A stretch of 64,000 nucleotides of DNA from Adlercreutzia mucosicola DSM 19490. GTDB lineage: Bacteria; Actinomycetota; Coriobacteriia; Coriobacteriales; Eggerthellaceae. Numbering within the stretch: the stretch's first letter is position 1; each line of letters starts with the position of its first letter. The notes beneath the pieces are model-generated. The model saw nothing but the letters and a program-made list of their open reading frames with translations. It was not told where the DNA came from and did not search any database. The translations under genes were made by a program, and so were the position numbers. The stretch is taken from contig NZ_AUGK01000012.1 in NCBI RefSeq assembly GCF_000422625.1, positions 45,162 through 109,161 of the forward strand. The letters run 5' to 3'. Shown here in pieces: positions 54,556-62,777 of this stretch.

Positions 54556-56283
54556 CTACTTGGCCAGCCGCACGCGGAAGTTGCGACCGCTCTGCTCGAG
54601 AGCATAGTCGCCCGTGGAGGCCATGTATTGGCGCATCTGCGGATAGCCCAGATCGCGCACCTTGAAGTCCTTGAACTCACCCCGCACACGATCGGTGATG
54701 GTAGACAGCATGATGCCGTCGGCGCCCGCGTCGCTCACCAGCTGCAAGATATAGCCTGCCGGCGTCGAGGCATCAGGCGCGGCCTTCTTGGCCGACTTGC
54801 GGCCGCGGCGCGGCTTGGAGGCCGCAGCGGCGGCTCCGCTCGCGGGAGCGGTTTCCGGAGCGCTCTCGCTCGCAGAGACAGCCTCGGCGGCGGGCTCGGT
54901 GGCGGCCTTCTTGGCCGACTTGCGGCCGCGGCGCGGCTTGGAGGCCACAGCAACCTCGGATTCGGGCGTGGAATTCTCCGCAGCGGCCTCGACCCCGGGG
55001 ACCGGCTCAACAACGGAAACAGCCTCGGCGGCCGCGGCCTTCTTCGTCGTCCTGCGGCCGCGGCGCGACTTGGGGGCCGGCGCGGCGGCATCGGTCTCAG
55101 AGCGCGAGACCTCCTCGACCGCGACAGCCTCGGCGGCCTCGGCGGCCGCTGTGGTCTCCTCACGCCGCTCTTGCTTGGCCTTGCGCTCGGCGCGGGCACG
55201 GCGACCGGGTTTCACATCGGGTTTCACATCGGGCACGGACTCTTCCGCAGCCTTCGCGGCAACCTCGGGCGCCTGCTCTTGCGGCGCAACGGAGGCCTCG
55301 ATCGCGACCCGAGACTCCCCCGCCGGCACCGGCTTCGCCGCCGCCTCGGCCATCTCTTCCCCACCTTGGGGCAACGCCGCCACGGGCGCGGCACCCTCAA
55401 TCAGCGAAGGCTGCTTCGCGGCCACGCGCCGCGTGCCGCGATGGCTACGCGACCGGCGCGACCCCTTCGGCGGCACGTCCTCCTCAGCCGCCGCGCCGGC
55501 CCCCTCGGCCCCGCGCTCGCCCGCGCGTTCCGCCGCCCGCTCGCCGCGGTCGGCCTTCTCCTCGGGTGCATCGGCCAGCTCCACGGTCACCGAGCTGTGG
55601 TCCTTGGTGATGCGCACCCGCGTGAATTCCTCCAGCAGCTTCGACAGCAGGTTCGTACCGTAGCTGCGCACGTCGAAGTCGGGGTAGCGTTTCTGCAAGC
55701 GGCTACCGATCTCGCCCAGCCCGGTGGCCTTCCCGTTGTTCTGATTGTCGGTAATGATGTCCACCACGGCCTGCTCCACGGCATCCTTGGGCACCTCGTT
55801 GCCGCCGCCATTGCGATCGCGCTTGTTCTGCACCAGAAGCTCCAGGGTGGTGAATACGTCGCAAGCGCGGCGGAAGGGCACCGGGGTCTTCTTCTCCCCC
55901 ATGCCGATGACAGTGCGCCCGCTCTCGCGCAGGCGGCTTGCCAGGCGCGTGAAGTCGGAGTCGCTCGACACGAGGCAGAAGCCGTCCACGTTGTCGGTGT
56001 ACAAGAGGTCCATGGCGTCGATGATCATGGCCGAGTCGGTGGCGTTCTTGCCCTGGGTGTAGCCGAACTGCTGGATGGGGGTGATGGAGTTCTCCAGCAG
56101 GGCGTCCTTCCACTTAGAATGGAGGGTGAGCGTCCAGTCGCCGTAGATGCGCTTGATGGTGACGGTGCCGTACTTCGACAACTCGTTTAGGATGGGCTTG
56201 ATGTAGCGGGCCGACACATTGTCGGCGTCGATGAGCAGCGCGAAGCGCTTGTCAGAGGTTTCGCAGAGTGTTTTCGATTCCAT
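54556..56283 (-). CDS. NYN-domain (LabA/DUF88) protein with two LOTUS/OST-HTH-like domains
   Basis: 575 aa. N-terminal NYN/PIN-like nuclease fold (about 12-155) with acidic residues FALLIDADNVS, NATDSAMIIDAMDLLY and LVSSDSDFTRLASRLRE in the metal-site positions. A LOTUS-like domain lies at about 165-235 (QAVVDIITDNQNN, LGEIGSRLQKRYPDFDVRSY) and a second at about 505-575 (YILQLVSDAGADGIMLSTIT). Between them is a ~270-residue Ala/Glu-rich linker carrying three basic RRGR-type blocks (SKSRRGRRTTKKA-like, twice SKPRRGRKSAKKAA), like AT-hooks or RNA-binding tails. Probably an RNA-processing or RNA-binding protein; the target is unknown. Confidence 0.88.
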   Translation of the reverse strand: MESKTLCETSDKRFALLIDADNVSARYIKPILNELSKYGTVTIKRIYGDWTLTLHSKWKDALLENSITPIQQFGYTQGKNATDSAMIIDAMDLLYTDNVDGFCLVSSDSDFTRLASRLRESGRTVIGMGEKKTPVPFRRACDVFTTLELLVQNKRDRNGGGNEVPKDAVEQAVVDIITDNQNNGKATGLGEIGSRLQKRYPDFDVRSYGTNLLSKLLEEFTRVRITKDHSSVTVELADAPEEKADRGERAAERAGERGAEGAGAAAEEDVPPKGSRRSRSHRGTRRVAAKQPSLIEGAAPVAALPQGGEEMAEAAAKPVPAGESRVAIEASVAPQEQAPEVAAKAAEESVPDVKPDVKPGRRARAERKAKQERREETTAAAEAAEAVAVEEVSRSETDAAAPAPKSRRGRRTTKKAAAAEAVSVVEPVPGVEAAAENSTPESEVAVASKPRRGRKSAKKAATEPAAEAVSASESAPETAPASGAAAAASKPRRGRKSAKKAAPDASTPAGYILQLVSDAGADGIMLSTITDRVRGEFKDFKVRDLGYPQMRQYMASTGDYALEQSGRNFRVRLAK

Positions 56284-56380
56284 AGGCTTCCTTGAGAGAG
56301 GGACATTTCCGGCGAGCCGCAGCCGCTACGCGACAACCGGCCCGTCTGCTCGACCCCTTCACCTGGGGGAAAGGGGCCGA

Positions 56381-56408
56381 TAATAAAAGAACTCCCGTGC
56401 GGGAGTTC
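56381..56408 (-). terminator. Terminator after tRNA-Lys
   Basis: Minus strand: GAACTCCCG, loop ca, CGGGAGTTC, then TTTTATTA. Confidence 0.88.
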
Positions 56409-56419
56409 GATGTTTCAAA

Positions 56420-56495
56420 TGGTGCTCCGTGAAGGACTCGAACCTTCGACCTTGGGATTAAGAGTCCCCTGCTCTACCAACTAAGCTAACGGAGC
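56420..56495 (-). tRNA. tRNA-Lys(CTT)
   Basis: 76 nt with encoded CCA. Acceptor GCTCCGT with ACGGAGC, discriminator A, anticodon loop CTCTTAA giving CTT, T-arm GAAGG-TTCGAGT-CCTTC. Confidence 0.95.
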
Positions 56496-56523
56496 ACGTG
56501 CTGCTTGCGCAAAGCGCTTGAAT

Positions 56524-56552
56524 ATTTTAGACCATCGCAAAGTATTGCGCAA
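56524..56552 (-). promoter_or_regulatory. tRNA-Lys promoter
   Basis: Minus strand TTGCGC (56547-56552), 17 bp, TAAAAT (56524-56529), between the two tRNA genes. Confidence 0.7.
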
Positions 56553-56573
56553 GTCCCAATTTTTCAAGCGCGC

Positions 56574-56651
56574 TGGGGTGGATGATGGGACTCGAACCCA
56601 CGATCTCCAGAGCCACAATCTGGCGCCTTAGCCAACTAGGCCACACCCACC
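56574..56651 (-). tRNA. tRNA-His(GTG)
   Basis: Acceptor GTGGGTG with CATCCAC, extra G at -1 (56651) facing C73 as required for HisRS, anticodon loop TTGTGGC giving GTG, encoded CCA. Confidence 0.95.
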
Positions 56652-56668
56652 ATTTCGCGCAAGGTTGA

Positions 56669-56697
56669 ATTATAGGCATCTCCTCCTGTTTGTGCAA
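56669..56697 (-). promoter_or_regulatory. tRNA-His promoter
   Basis: Minus strand TTGCAC (56692-56697), exactly 17 bp, TATAAT (56669-56674), directly after the tcdA stop codon. Confidence 0.85.
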
Positions 56698-56700
56698 GAC

Positions 56701-57426
56701 CTAATTTTTCCCAACCGTTCCCGCCAGATTTCGCACCACCTCCCCGCCGAGGATGAGGCCAGCCACAGCGGGCACAAAAGCCACCGATCCGGGCGCGGGG
56801 CGGCTGCCTTCTTCGATGGATTCCGGAGCGGACAGCGGGGCACGGGGCGGCTCGGTGGAGTACACCACCGTGAGGGCCTCCACGCCGCGGCGGCGCAACT
56901 CGCGGCGCATGACCCGGGCCAGCGGGTCCACCGAGGTCTCGTAGATATCGGCCAAGCGGAAGGCCGTGGGATCCAACTTGTTGCCGGCCCCCATGGACGA
57001 CACGATGGGCACACCGGCCGCCCGGGCCGTCTCCACGAGGGCGATCTTGGCGCTCACCGTGTCCACGGCGTCTATCACGTAATCGTAGGCGGCGAAGTCG
57101 AACTGACTGGCCGTCTCGGGCAGGAAGAAGCAGCGGTGGGGCCGCACCGTGCAAGCCGGGTTGATAGACGCCACGCGCTCGGCGGCCACAGCCACCTTGG
57201 AGCGGCCCACTGCGGGCAAGGTGGCGATGATCTGGCGGTTGAGGTTCGTCGGGTCCACCGTGTCACTGTCCACCAGATCGAGAGCCCCCACCCCGCTGCG
57301 GGCCAGGGCCTCCACGGCATAGCCGCCCACACCGCCCACACCGAACACGGCCACGCGGGACGCGGCCAGACGCGCCAGGCCCTCGTCGCCGAGCAGCAGG
57401 CGGGTGCGGGCAAAGATATCGTCCAT
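56701..57426 (-). CDS. tcdA: tRNA threonylcarbamoyladenosine dehydratase (TcdA/CsdL-like E1 enzyme)
   Basis: 241 aa from ATG 57426 (MDDIFARTRLLLGDEGLARL). The long upstream frame to 57639 covers the inverted-repeat element and is rejected. ThiF/E1 motifs: VAVFGVGGVGGYAVEALARSG (ATP site, about 24-44), DLVDSDTVDPTNLNRQ and the ARAAGVPIVSSMGAGNKLDP segment. Family members cyclise t6A37 of tRNA in an ATP-dependent step. ThiF-like roles in other pathways are less likely given size and motif set. Confidence 0.9.
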   Translation of the reverse strand: MDDIFARTRLLLGDEGLARLAASRVAVFGVGGVGGYAVEALARSGVGALDLVDSDTVDPTNLNRQIIATLPAVGRSKVAVAAERVASINPACTVRPHRCFFLPETASQFDFAAYDYVIDAVDTVSAKIALVETARAAGVPIVSSMGAGNKLDPTAFRLADIYETSVDPLARVMRRELRRRGVEALTVVYSTEPPRAPLSAPESIEEGSRPAPGSVAFVPAVAGLILGGEVVRNLAGTVGKN

Positions 57427-57790
57427 AGACTCTCCCATCGACAGTCGTTCCGGGCAGCCAAGCAGGCAGGCGAATCGACGCACCCGAAAGCCACTGGAAC
57501 CTTGATCAAGCGGGCCGGGCTCGGAGCCGCTTAAGCGGCCCCTAATGGAGCAGTTGCTCTCTTTTTGGACAAAATCGCCTCGAGTGAACCCGATCCCTGT
57601 TTTTTTGGGCCCCATTATGCCCAATATGCCTCTTTCCAAGCTGAAAAGGATGATTTTTCACGTTCAAAGACCACTTATTTCCCAATAAAGAGCTCACTCG
57701 AGGCGATTTTGTCCATTTTCTCGTACCCAAACTGCAATGCTCGCGATAAGGTGGGTCTCAACTCGTTTTTTGTACCTAAGGAGTCCAGTC
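57427..57790. other. Gene-free divergent region between tcdA and the nuclease gene
   Basis: 364 bp. It holds a perfect 14-bp palindrome gccgcttaagcggc near 57525, the long inverted repeat at 57567-57714, and the ribosome site of the nuclease gene (aaggag at about 57778). I see no credible gene; the 62-codon minus-strand frame across the repeat is a shadow of it. Confidence 0.6.
57567..57714. repeat. Long inverted repeat between tcdA and nuclease gene
   Basis: A perfect 21-bp inverted repeat (57567-57587 with 57694-57714) bounds a 148-bp, AT-richer segment. The outer edge (ttggacaaaatcgcct) resembles that of the 3703 element (ttgggcaaaattggct), hinting at common origin. Confidence 0.85.
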
Positions 57791-58876
57791 GTGAAATCCT
57801 TGCCGCTTTTCCTCCCCCGCTTCGCGGCTCTACTTGCAGCCATCGTCCTGACCTGCACTGTTGCCGGTTGCGGCACGAGCGCCGAGACCACAACCTCGAC
57901 AACGGCAGACCCCGAATCGCCAGCGGTCGAGCACACGGCCTCCGAGGAGCCGGAGTCGAGCGCAACCGATGCCGCCGCCCTCCCCGAGACAGCCGTCGAG
58001 CCACCCTCCACTGAGGGTCCCGGCGCATCTAGCACCCCCGCCTTCCGCGACCTGCCGGCCTACGAGGGCAACCCCTACGTATACGTCAACGACGGCGAGC
58101 CGGCCTTCACCGCCGAGGAGCGGGCCGCGAACCCGGGTACCGAGCACTACGGCGAGCTGGACGAGAAGGGGCGCTGCACCACCACCTTCGCCGTGGTAGG
58201 CACCGAGACCATGCCCACCGAGGAGCGCGGCTCCATCGGCGAGGTGAAACCCACCGGCTGGCAGATAGCCAAGTACGATTTCGTGGACGGCAAGTACCTC
58301 TACAACCGCTGTCACCTGCTCGGCTTCCAGCTGACCGGCGAGAACGCCAACACGAGCAACCTCATCACCGGCACCCGGTACATGAACGTGGAAGGCATGC
58401 TGCCCTTCGAGAATGCCGTGGCCGACTACGTGCGCGCCACGGGCAACCATGTGCTCATGCGCGTGACGCCCGTGTTCGACGGAGACGAGATGCTGGCCCG
58501 AGGGGTGCATATGATGGCTGAATCGGTGGAAGACGGCGGCGACGGAGTTAGCTTCAATGTGTTCGTCTACAACGTGCAGCCCGGCGTGGTGATCGACTAC
58601 GCCACCGGCGACAACATGCACGCCGACAACGCCACGCCCCTGCCCGACGTGTCAGGCGCCCCCGCGGACGGATCACTGGCCGAGACAGGCGAGAGCGACC
58701 CCGCCGAGGACAAGGGCCTGGCCGATTACGTGCTGAATACCAACTCGAAGAAGTTCCACGTGCCCGGCTGCGCGTCGGTCAAGCAGATGAAGGACGCGAA
58801 CCGCTCCGATGTGAAGGACACCCGCGAGAACATCCTCAACCAGGGCTACGACCCCTGCAAGCGCTGCAACCCCTAG
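57791..58876 (+). CDS. Secreted DNA/RNA non-specific endonuclease lipoprotein
   Basis: 361 aa from GTG 57791 (MKSLPLFLPRFAALLAAIVL), with aaggag upstream. Signal peptide with lipobox VAGC near residue 28. An acidic Ser/Thr/Glu-rich linker (about 30-80) precedes the nuclease domain (about 90-290), with YLYNRCHLLGFQLTGENANT near the catalytic His (NRCHL in place of the more usual DRGH) and NLITGTRYMNVEGMLPFEN. The C-terminus (about 315-361) has KFHVPGCASVKQM...YDPCKRCNP, a four-Cys/His arrangement like the Ada zinc-binding fold. Likely a surface nuclease for nutrient scavenging or DNA uptake. Confidence 0.9.
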   Translation: MKSLPLFLPRFAALLAAIVLTCTVAGCGTSAETTTSTTADPESPAVEHTASEEPESSATDAAALPETAVEPPSTEGPGASSTPAFRDLPAYEGNPYVYVNDGEPAFTAEERAANPGTEHYGELDEKGRCTTTFAVVGTETMPTEERGSIGEVKPTGWQIAKYDFVDGKYLYNRCHLLGFQLTGENANTSNLITGTRYMNVEGMLPFENAVADYVRATGNHVLMRVTPVFDGDEMLARGVHMMAESVEDGGDGVSFNVFVYNVQPGVVIDYATGDNMHADNATPLPDVSGAPADGSLAETGESDPAEDKGLADYVLNTNSKKFHVPGCASVKQMKDANRSDVKDTRENILNQGYDPCKRCNP

Positions 58877-58963
58877 AAGCGCAAGCGCCACGCGCTCCCG
58901 CTGGGCGGGGCCCTCACCTGCGGGCGGGCTGAAGCTCGCCCGCGAGCGGCTCCCTCGGGCATC

Positions 58964-58998
58964 AAAAAGGCCCCCGCCATCGCTGACGGGGGCCTTCT
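58964..58998 (-). terminator. Terminator after the CAT-anticodon tRNA (possibly bidirectional)
   Basis: Stem aaggcccccg with cgggggcctt (58967-58976 and 58987-58996). T-run on the minus strand (58964-58968) serves the tRNA; the plus strand side (ttctca) may also stop the nuclease transcript. Confidence 0.8.
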
Positions 58999-59005
58999 CA
59001 TAGGC

Positions 59006-59080
59006 TGGTAGGGCCGCCCGGACTCGAACCGAGAACCAAGGGATTATGAGTCCCCTGCTCCACCATTGAGCTACAGCCCC
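59006..59080 (-). tRNA. tRNA with CAT anticodon (Met or lysidine-modified Ile2)
   Basis: 75 nt with encoded CCA. Acceptor GGGGCTG with CGGCCCT (two G-U pairs), anticodon loop CTCATAA. It lacks the initiator-type three G-C anticodon stem, so it is elongator Met or Ile2; sequence alone does not decide. Confidence 0.92.
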
Positions 59081-59093
59081 GAATGCGTTGGCT

Positions 59094-59123
59094 ATTCTAA
59101 CGCAACTCTCCCGCGCTCGCCAA
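59094..59123 (-). promoter_or_regulatory. Promoter of the CAT-anticodon tRNA
   Basis: Minus strand TTGGCG (59118-59123), 18 bp, TAGAAT (59094-59099), immediately downstream of the argS stop. Confidence 0.6.
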
Positions 59124-59125
59124 AC

Positions 59126-60853
59126 CTACATCTTCTGGGGAGCGGAAACGCCCAGCAGCGTGAGCGTGAGGGCCAACACGATGCGGGTGGCGTCGCACAG
59201 GGCCAAGCGCGCGGTCTGCACGGCCGTGTCCTCAGTGAGCACGTGGCAGTTGGTGTAGAACTGATGGAACAGGGCCGCCAGATCCTGGGCGTAATGGGTC
59301 AGGCGGAACGGCGCGCGATCGCGTGCAGCCAGGGCAATGAGGTTGCCGAAGTCGGCCATCTTGCGCATGAGGGCCAGCTCGGAGGGATGGGTGAGCGACG
59401 AGAGGTCGCAGCCCTCGGGGGCCACCTTCGCGGCCAGCTCGGCCATGGTCAGCTGTCCGGCCTCCACGGCTGCCACGTCGGCCTCATCGGCCGCCTTGCG
59501 CAGGATGGAGCAGATGCGGGCGTGGGCGTACTGCACGTAGTACACCGGGTTGGAGGCGTCCTTCTTCTTGGCCACCTCGATATCGAAGTCGATGGGCTGG
59601 TCGGCCGAGCGGGACAGCATGAGGTAGCGGGTGGCGTCCACGCCCACCTCGTCGATGAGCTCCTCGAAGGTGACCATCTCGCCGGTACGCTTGGACATGC
59701 GCACGGCCTTGCCGTCGCGGAACAAGTTCACCAGCTGGCCGAGCTGCACCTCCAGCGCCCCGGGCCAGCCCCAGGCCTCCAGCATGCACTCGCAGCGCTT
59801 GATATAGCCGTGGTGATCGGCGCCCCACAAATCGATGAGATGGTCGAAGCCGCGCATCATCTTGTCGTAGTGGTAGGCCACGTCGCTCATGAAGTAGGTG
59901 GCCTCGCCGTCGCCCTTGATGAGCACGCGGTCCTTGTCGTCGCCCAGATCGGTGGAGCGGAACCACAGGGCGCCGTCCTTCTCGTAGAGGTAGCCCTTCT
60001 CGCGCATGGCGTCCAGCGAGCGGGACACGGGGCTTTGGCCGTTCTCGTCCTCCACGTACAGGGAGCGCTCGGAGAACCATTTGTCGAAGGTGGTGCCGAA
60101 GCCGGCGAGCACGGCCTTCTGGTTGGCCAGGGTCTGCTCGTAGGCCATCTCGCGGAAGGCCTCCAGGCGCTCCTCGTCGGACACGGCGAGCCACTTGTCG
60201 CCGTCGCGGTCGATGATCTCCTGGGCGATATCCTTCACATAGGCGCCGCCGTAGCAAGCCTCGGGCATCTCCACATCGCGGCCGAGCAACTGCTGGTAGC
60301 GCACGCTCACGGAGTTGCCGAACACGTCCATCTGGTTGCCGTGGTCGTTAATGTAGTACTCCTCGTACACGTCGTAGCCGCCGTGGCGCATGACGCGCGC
60401 CATGGCGTCGCCGAGCGAGGCCCAACGGCCGTGGCCCACGTGGAAGGGGCCCGTGGGGTTGGCCGACACGTATTCCAGGTTCACGTAACGCTCGCCCTCG
60501 GGCACAGTGCCGCGACCGAAGTCCTCGGCCTTATCGCGCACCTCGCGCACCACGTCCTGAAGCACCGCATCCGACAGGCGGATGTTGATGAAGCCGGGAC
60601 CCGCGATCTCCACGGCGGCGATCATGTCGTTGGCGGGAATATGGTCCGCGATGATCTGCGCCACCTCGCGGGGGTTCTTGTGGGCGAGCTTGGCGCAGCG
60701 CAAAGCGACGGTGCTCGCCCAGTCGCCGTTGGCCTCGTCGCGGGGTCGCTCCAGGGCGGCTTCGGGGGCTTCCGTCAGCTCCAGGGAGCCGTCGGCACGG
60801 GCCGCCTCGATGGCGGCGTCGATGATCGCTTCGAGAGATTCGCGAATTTCCAT
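59126..60853 (-). CDS. argS: Arginyl-tRNA synthetase
   Basis: 575 aa class I synthetase. HIGH motif is HVGH (in NPTGPFHVGHGRWASLGDA, near residue 130), with RMSKRTGEMVTFEELIDEV in the KMSKS position near 385, and the DALRM-type C-terminus ending DATRIVLALTLTLLGVSAP. Charges tRNA-Arg. It lies next to the arginine deiminase genes but has its own promoter and terminator. Confidence 0.96.
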   Translation of the reverse strand: MEIRESLEAIIDAAIEAARADGSLELTEAPEAALERPRDEANGDWASTVALRCAKLAHKNPREVAQIIADHIPANDMIAAVEIAGPGFINIRLSDAVLQDVVREVRDKAEDFGRGTVPEGERYVNLEYVSANPTGPFHVGHGRWASLGDAMARVMRHGGYDVYEEYYINDHGNQMDVFGNSVSVRYQQLLGRDVEMPEACYGGAYVKDIAQEIIDRDGDKWLAVSDEERLEAFREMAYEQTLANQKAVLAGFGTTFDKWFSERSLYVEDENGQSPVSRSLDAMREKGYLYEKDGALWFRSTDLGDDKDRVLIKGDGEATYFMSDVAYHYDKMMRGFDHLIDLWGADHHGYIKRCECMLEAWGWPGALEVQLGQLVNLFRDGKAVRMSKRTGEMVTFEELIDEVGVDATRYLMLSRSADQPIDFDIEVAKKKDASNPVYYVQYAHARICSILRKAADEADVAAVEAGQLTMAELAAKVAPEGCDLSSLTHPSELALMRKMADFGNLIALAARDRAPFRLTHYAQDLAALFHQFYTNCHVLTEDTAVQTARLALCDATRIVLALTLTLLGVSAPQKM

Positions 60854-60934
60854 TGATCCAACTTCCTTTTCGGTATAGCCAGCTTCCTTCGCGCGCCCGG
60901 GCTGTGCCGTACCCGCTCGCGCCTATAAGCTGCC

Positions 60935-60940
60935 ATAATA
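60935..60940 (-). promoter_or_regulatory. argS -10 box
   Basis: Minus strand TATTAT in gtgctattatgg, 82 bp upstream of the argS start; the -35 is weak. Confidence 0.45.
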
Positions 60941-60961
60941 GCACGGAACCGCAGGGAAACA

Positions 60962-60996
60962 CAGAAGTACCCGAGCGCAATGCCCGGGTACTTCTG
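60962..60996 (-). terminator. Hairpin after the YfcC/ArcD-like gene
   Basis: 12-bp perfect stem cagaagtacccg with cgggtacttctg. Only a weak T-rich tail follows (tgtgttt), but the position between the carrier stop and argS promoter fits a terminator. Confidence 0.65.
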
Positions 60997-61067
60997 CTAG
61001 CGGCGCCCAGCGCTCGAAGCGCGGTCGCTCAGAGGCTGCGCTGCCCGTGCAAGCAGGGCCGCAAACG

Positions 61068-62669
61068 CTACGACAGGATCATCATGGCCGCGGTCAGGAT
61101 CACGAGGCACACCACGCCCAGGACCACGAACAGCTTCGCGCCGAACTTGAGCCAGGTGGTGTACTCGATCTTGGCGAGGGCCAAACCGCCCATGATGGCG
61201 CCGGAGGTGGGCGTGAACAGGTTCACGAGGCCGTTGCCGGCGGAGTAGATCATGATCATCGTCTCAACCGAGAAGTTCAGATGCTGCGCCAGACCGCCCA
61301 TGATCGGGATGGACACGGTGGCCATGCCGGAGGAGGACGGGATGAGGAAGGACAGCAGCACGTAGAGCAGGAAGGACAGCGGCGCGAAGATGATCGCCGA
61401 CATGCCCGTCAGCGCCGCAGCCGCGTTGTTGAGGATCCACATGTCCAGGCCGGTCTGGCCCATGAGCACGGTGATCGAGCGGGCCAGGGCGATGATCAGC
61501 ACGACCGACATCATGTCGGCGGCGCCGTTGATGAAGGCCTTCACGAAGCGGCTCTCGGACACGCCGCCGATGACGCCGATGATGAGGGCCATCAGCAGGA
61601 ACCAGGTGGAGGCCTCGTCGAAGTACCAGCCGCCCAAAGGCACGCCGGTCAGGAAGGACGACCAGGCCGGGGACGTCTGCACTTCCTCCACGGAGGTGGC
61701 CTCAACGGGGGTGGCCAGGGTGGTCACGGTAGCGCCGTCGTTGGCATCGTCGAAGGTAGTGGTCAGCTCCTCGCCGGTCACGGTGGTGGTCACCTCTTCG
61801 GAGGTGGCGCCCAGGTTGAAGAAGTCAACGCCCAGGTCGGTCCAGGGAATGAAGGACACGATCATAATGACGAAGGTCAGTGCGAACACCACGAGCGACG
61901 CCTTCTGGCGGCCCGTCATCTTCGCGTTGGCCACAGCGTCTCCCTCGGCGCCCTCGACCTCGGACTCCTTCATGCCCCACTCGTTCATCATGTCCTGCTG
62001 CTCCTGCAGCGACAGGAAGGTAGAGCCCTTGTCCTCCTTCACCTTCTTGGCGTAGCGCATCACGAACACGATGGAGATGGCGAGCGTGGTCAGCCACAGA
62101 ATGCAGCCGAGCACGATGATGATGGCCTGGTTGGGGTCATAGCCGATGCCGCGCATGGCGTCCACGGCCACGCCCACGGCGAACGGGTTCACCGTGGAGC
62201 CCAGCACGCCGCAGCCCGCGCCGAGCAGCACCACGGCCGCGCCGGTCAGGCTGTCGAAGCCCGCGGCCACCATGGTGGCGGCCAGAAGCAGGTAGAAGGG
62301 CACCGTCTCCTCGCACATGCCGTAGGTGGTGCCGCCGATGGAGAAGATGAACATCAGAATGGGGATGAGCACCAGCTCGTTGCCCTTCAGCTTGTGCACC
62401 AGAGCGGCGATGCCCGCGTCCAGGGCGCCGGTCTCGGTGATGATGCCCAGAAAGCCGCCGAGGATCATGACGAACAGGCAGACGGGCAAAGCGTCGCTGA
62501 AGCCGGCCACGGGCGCGGTCAGCACGCCGGACAGGGTGGCGCCCTGAATGCCCTCCACGCCGCTCATGGACATAATTACCGTGATAACAGCCAGAACCAC
62601 CAGGATAATGAGCAAGATGGTGAACGACGACAGGGTCGCCCTCTTCTTCTTGCCTTTCTCAGCAGCCAT
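61068..62669 (-). CDS. YfcC/ArcD-like basic amino acid (arginine/ornithine) carrier
   Basis: 533 aa, about 12-13 TM segments. The pattern FVMILGGFLGIITETGALDAGI, FIFSIGGTTYGMCEETVPFY, GAGCGVLGSTVNPFAVGVAV and SFLIPSSSGMATVSIPIMGG matches the YfcC family, whose members serve as ArcD-type exchangers. Its place after arcA and arcB supports arginine/ornithine exchange in the arginine deiminase pathway. Odd feature: a ~60-residue Thr/Glu-rich insert (about 285-345: EEVTTTVTGEELTTTFDD...) between TM segments, possibly an extracytoplasmic loop. Confidence 0.88.
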   Translation of the reverse strand: MAAEKGKKKRATLSSFTILLIILVVLAVITVIMSMSGVEGIQGATLSGVLTAPVAGFSDALPVCLFVMILGGFLGIITETGALDAGIAALVHKLKGNELVLIPILMFIFSIGGTTYGMCEETVPFYLLLAATMVAAGFDSLTGAAVVLLGAGCGVLGSTVNPFAVGVAVDAMRGIGYDPNQAIIIVLGCILWLTTLAISIVFVMRYAKKVKEDKGSTFLSLQEQQDMMNEWGMKESEVEGAEGDAVANAKMTGRQKASLVVFALTFVIMIVSFIPWTDLGVDFFNLGATSEEVTTTVTGEELTTTFDDANDGATVTTLATPVEATSVEEVQTSPAWSSFLTGVPLGGWYFDEASTWFLLMALIIGVIGGVSESRFVKAFINGAADMMSVVLIIALARSITVLMGQTGLDMWILNNAAAALTGMSAIIFAPLSFLLYVLLSFLIPSSSGMATVSIPIMGGLAQHLNFSVETMIMIYSAGNGLVNLFTPTSGAIMGGLALAKIEYTTWLKFGAKLFVVLGVVCLVILTAAMMILS

Positions 62670-62707
62670 AGTTATCCCTCCTTAATCTAAATGGGTAGAA
62701 CGCCCAA

Positions 62708-62746
62708 GGGGCCGCGCGGTTATCCCTCCCGATTCCGCACGGCCCC
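62708..62746 (-). terminator. Hairpin between arcB and the carrier gene
   Basis: Minus strand stem GGGGCCGTGCGG with CCGCGCGGCCCC (one mismatch), 15-nt loop. No T-run follows, so it may be a processing or attenuating hairpin rather than a full stop. Confidence 0.5.
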
Positions 62747-62777
62747 CGGGTATCATAGATGTGCGCGTCCGCTGCGT

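Noticed and set aside
58900..58950. GC-rich hairpins after the nuclease gene as a riboswitch or small RNA
   Set aside because: Simple overlapping GC stems (gcgggcgggctgaagctcgccc) consistent with terminator-type structure only.
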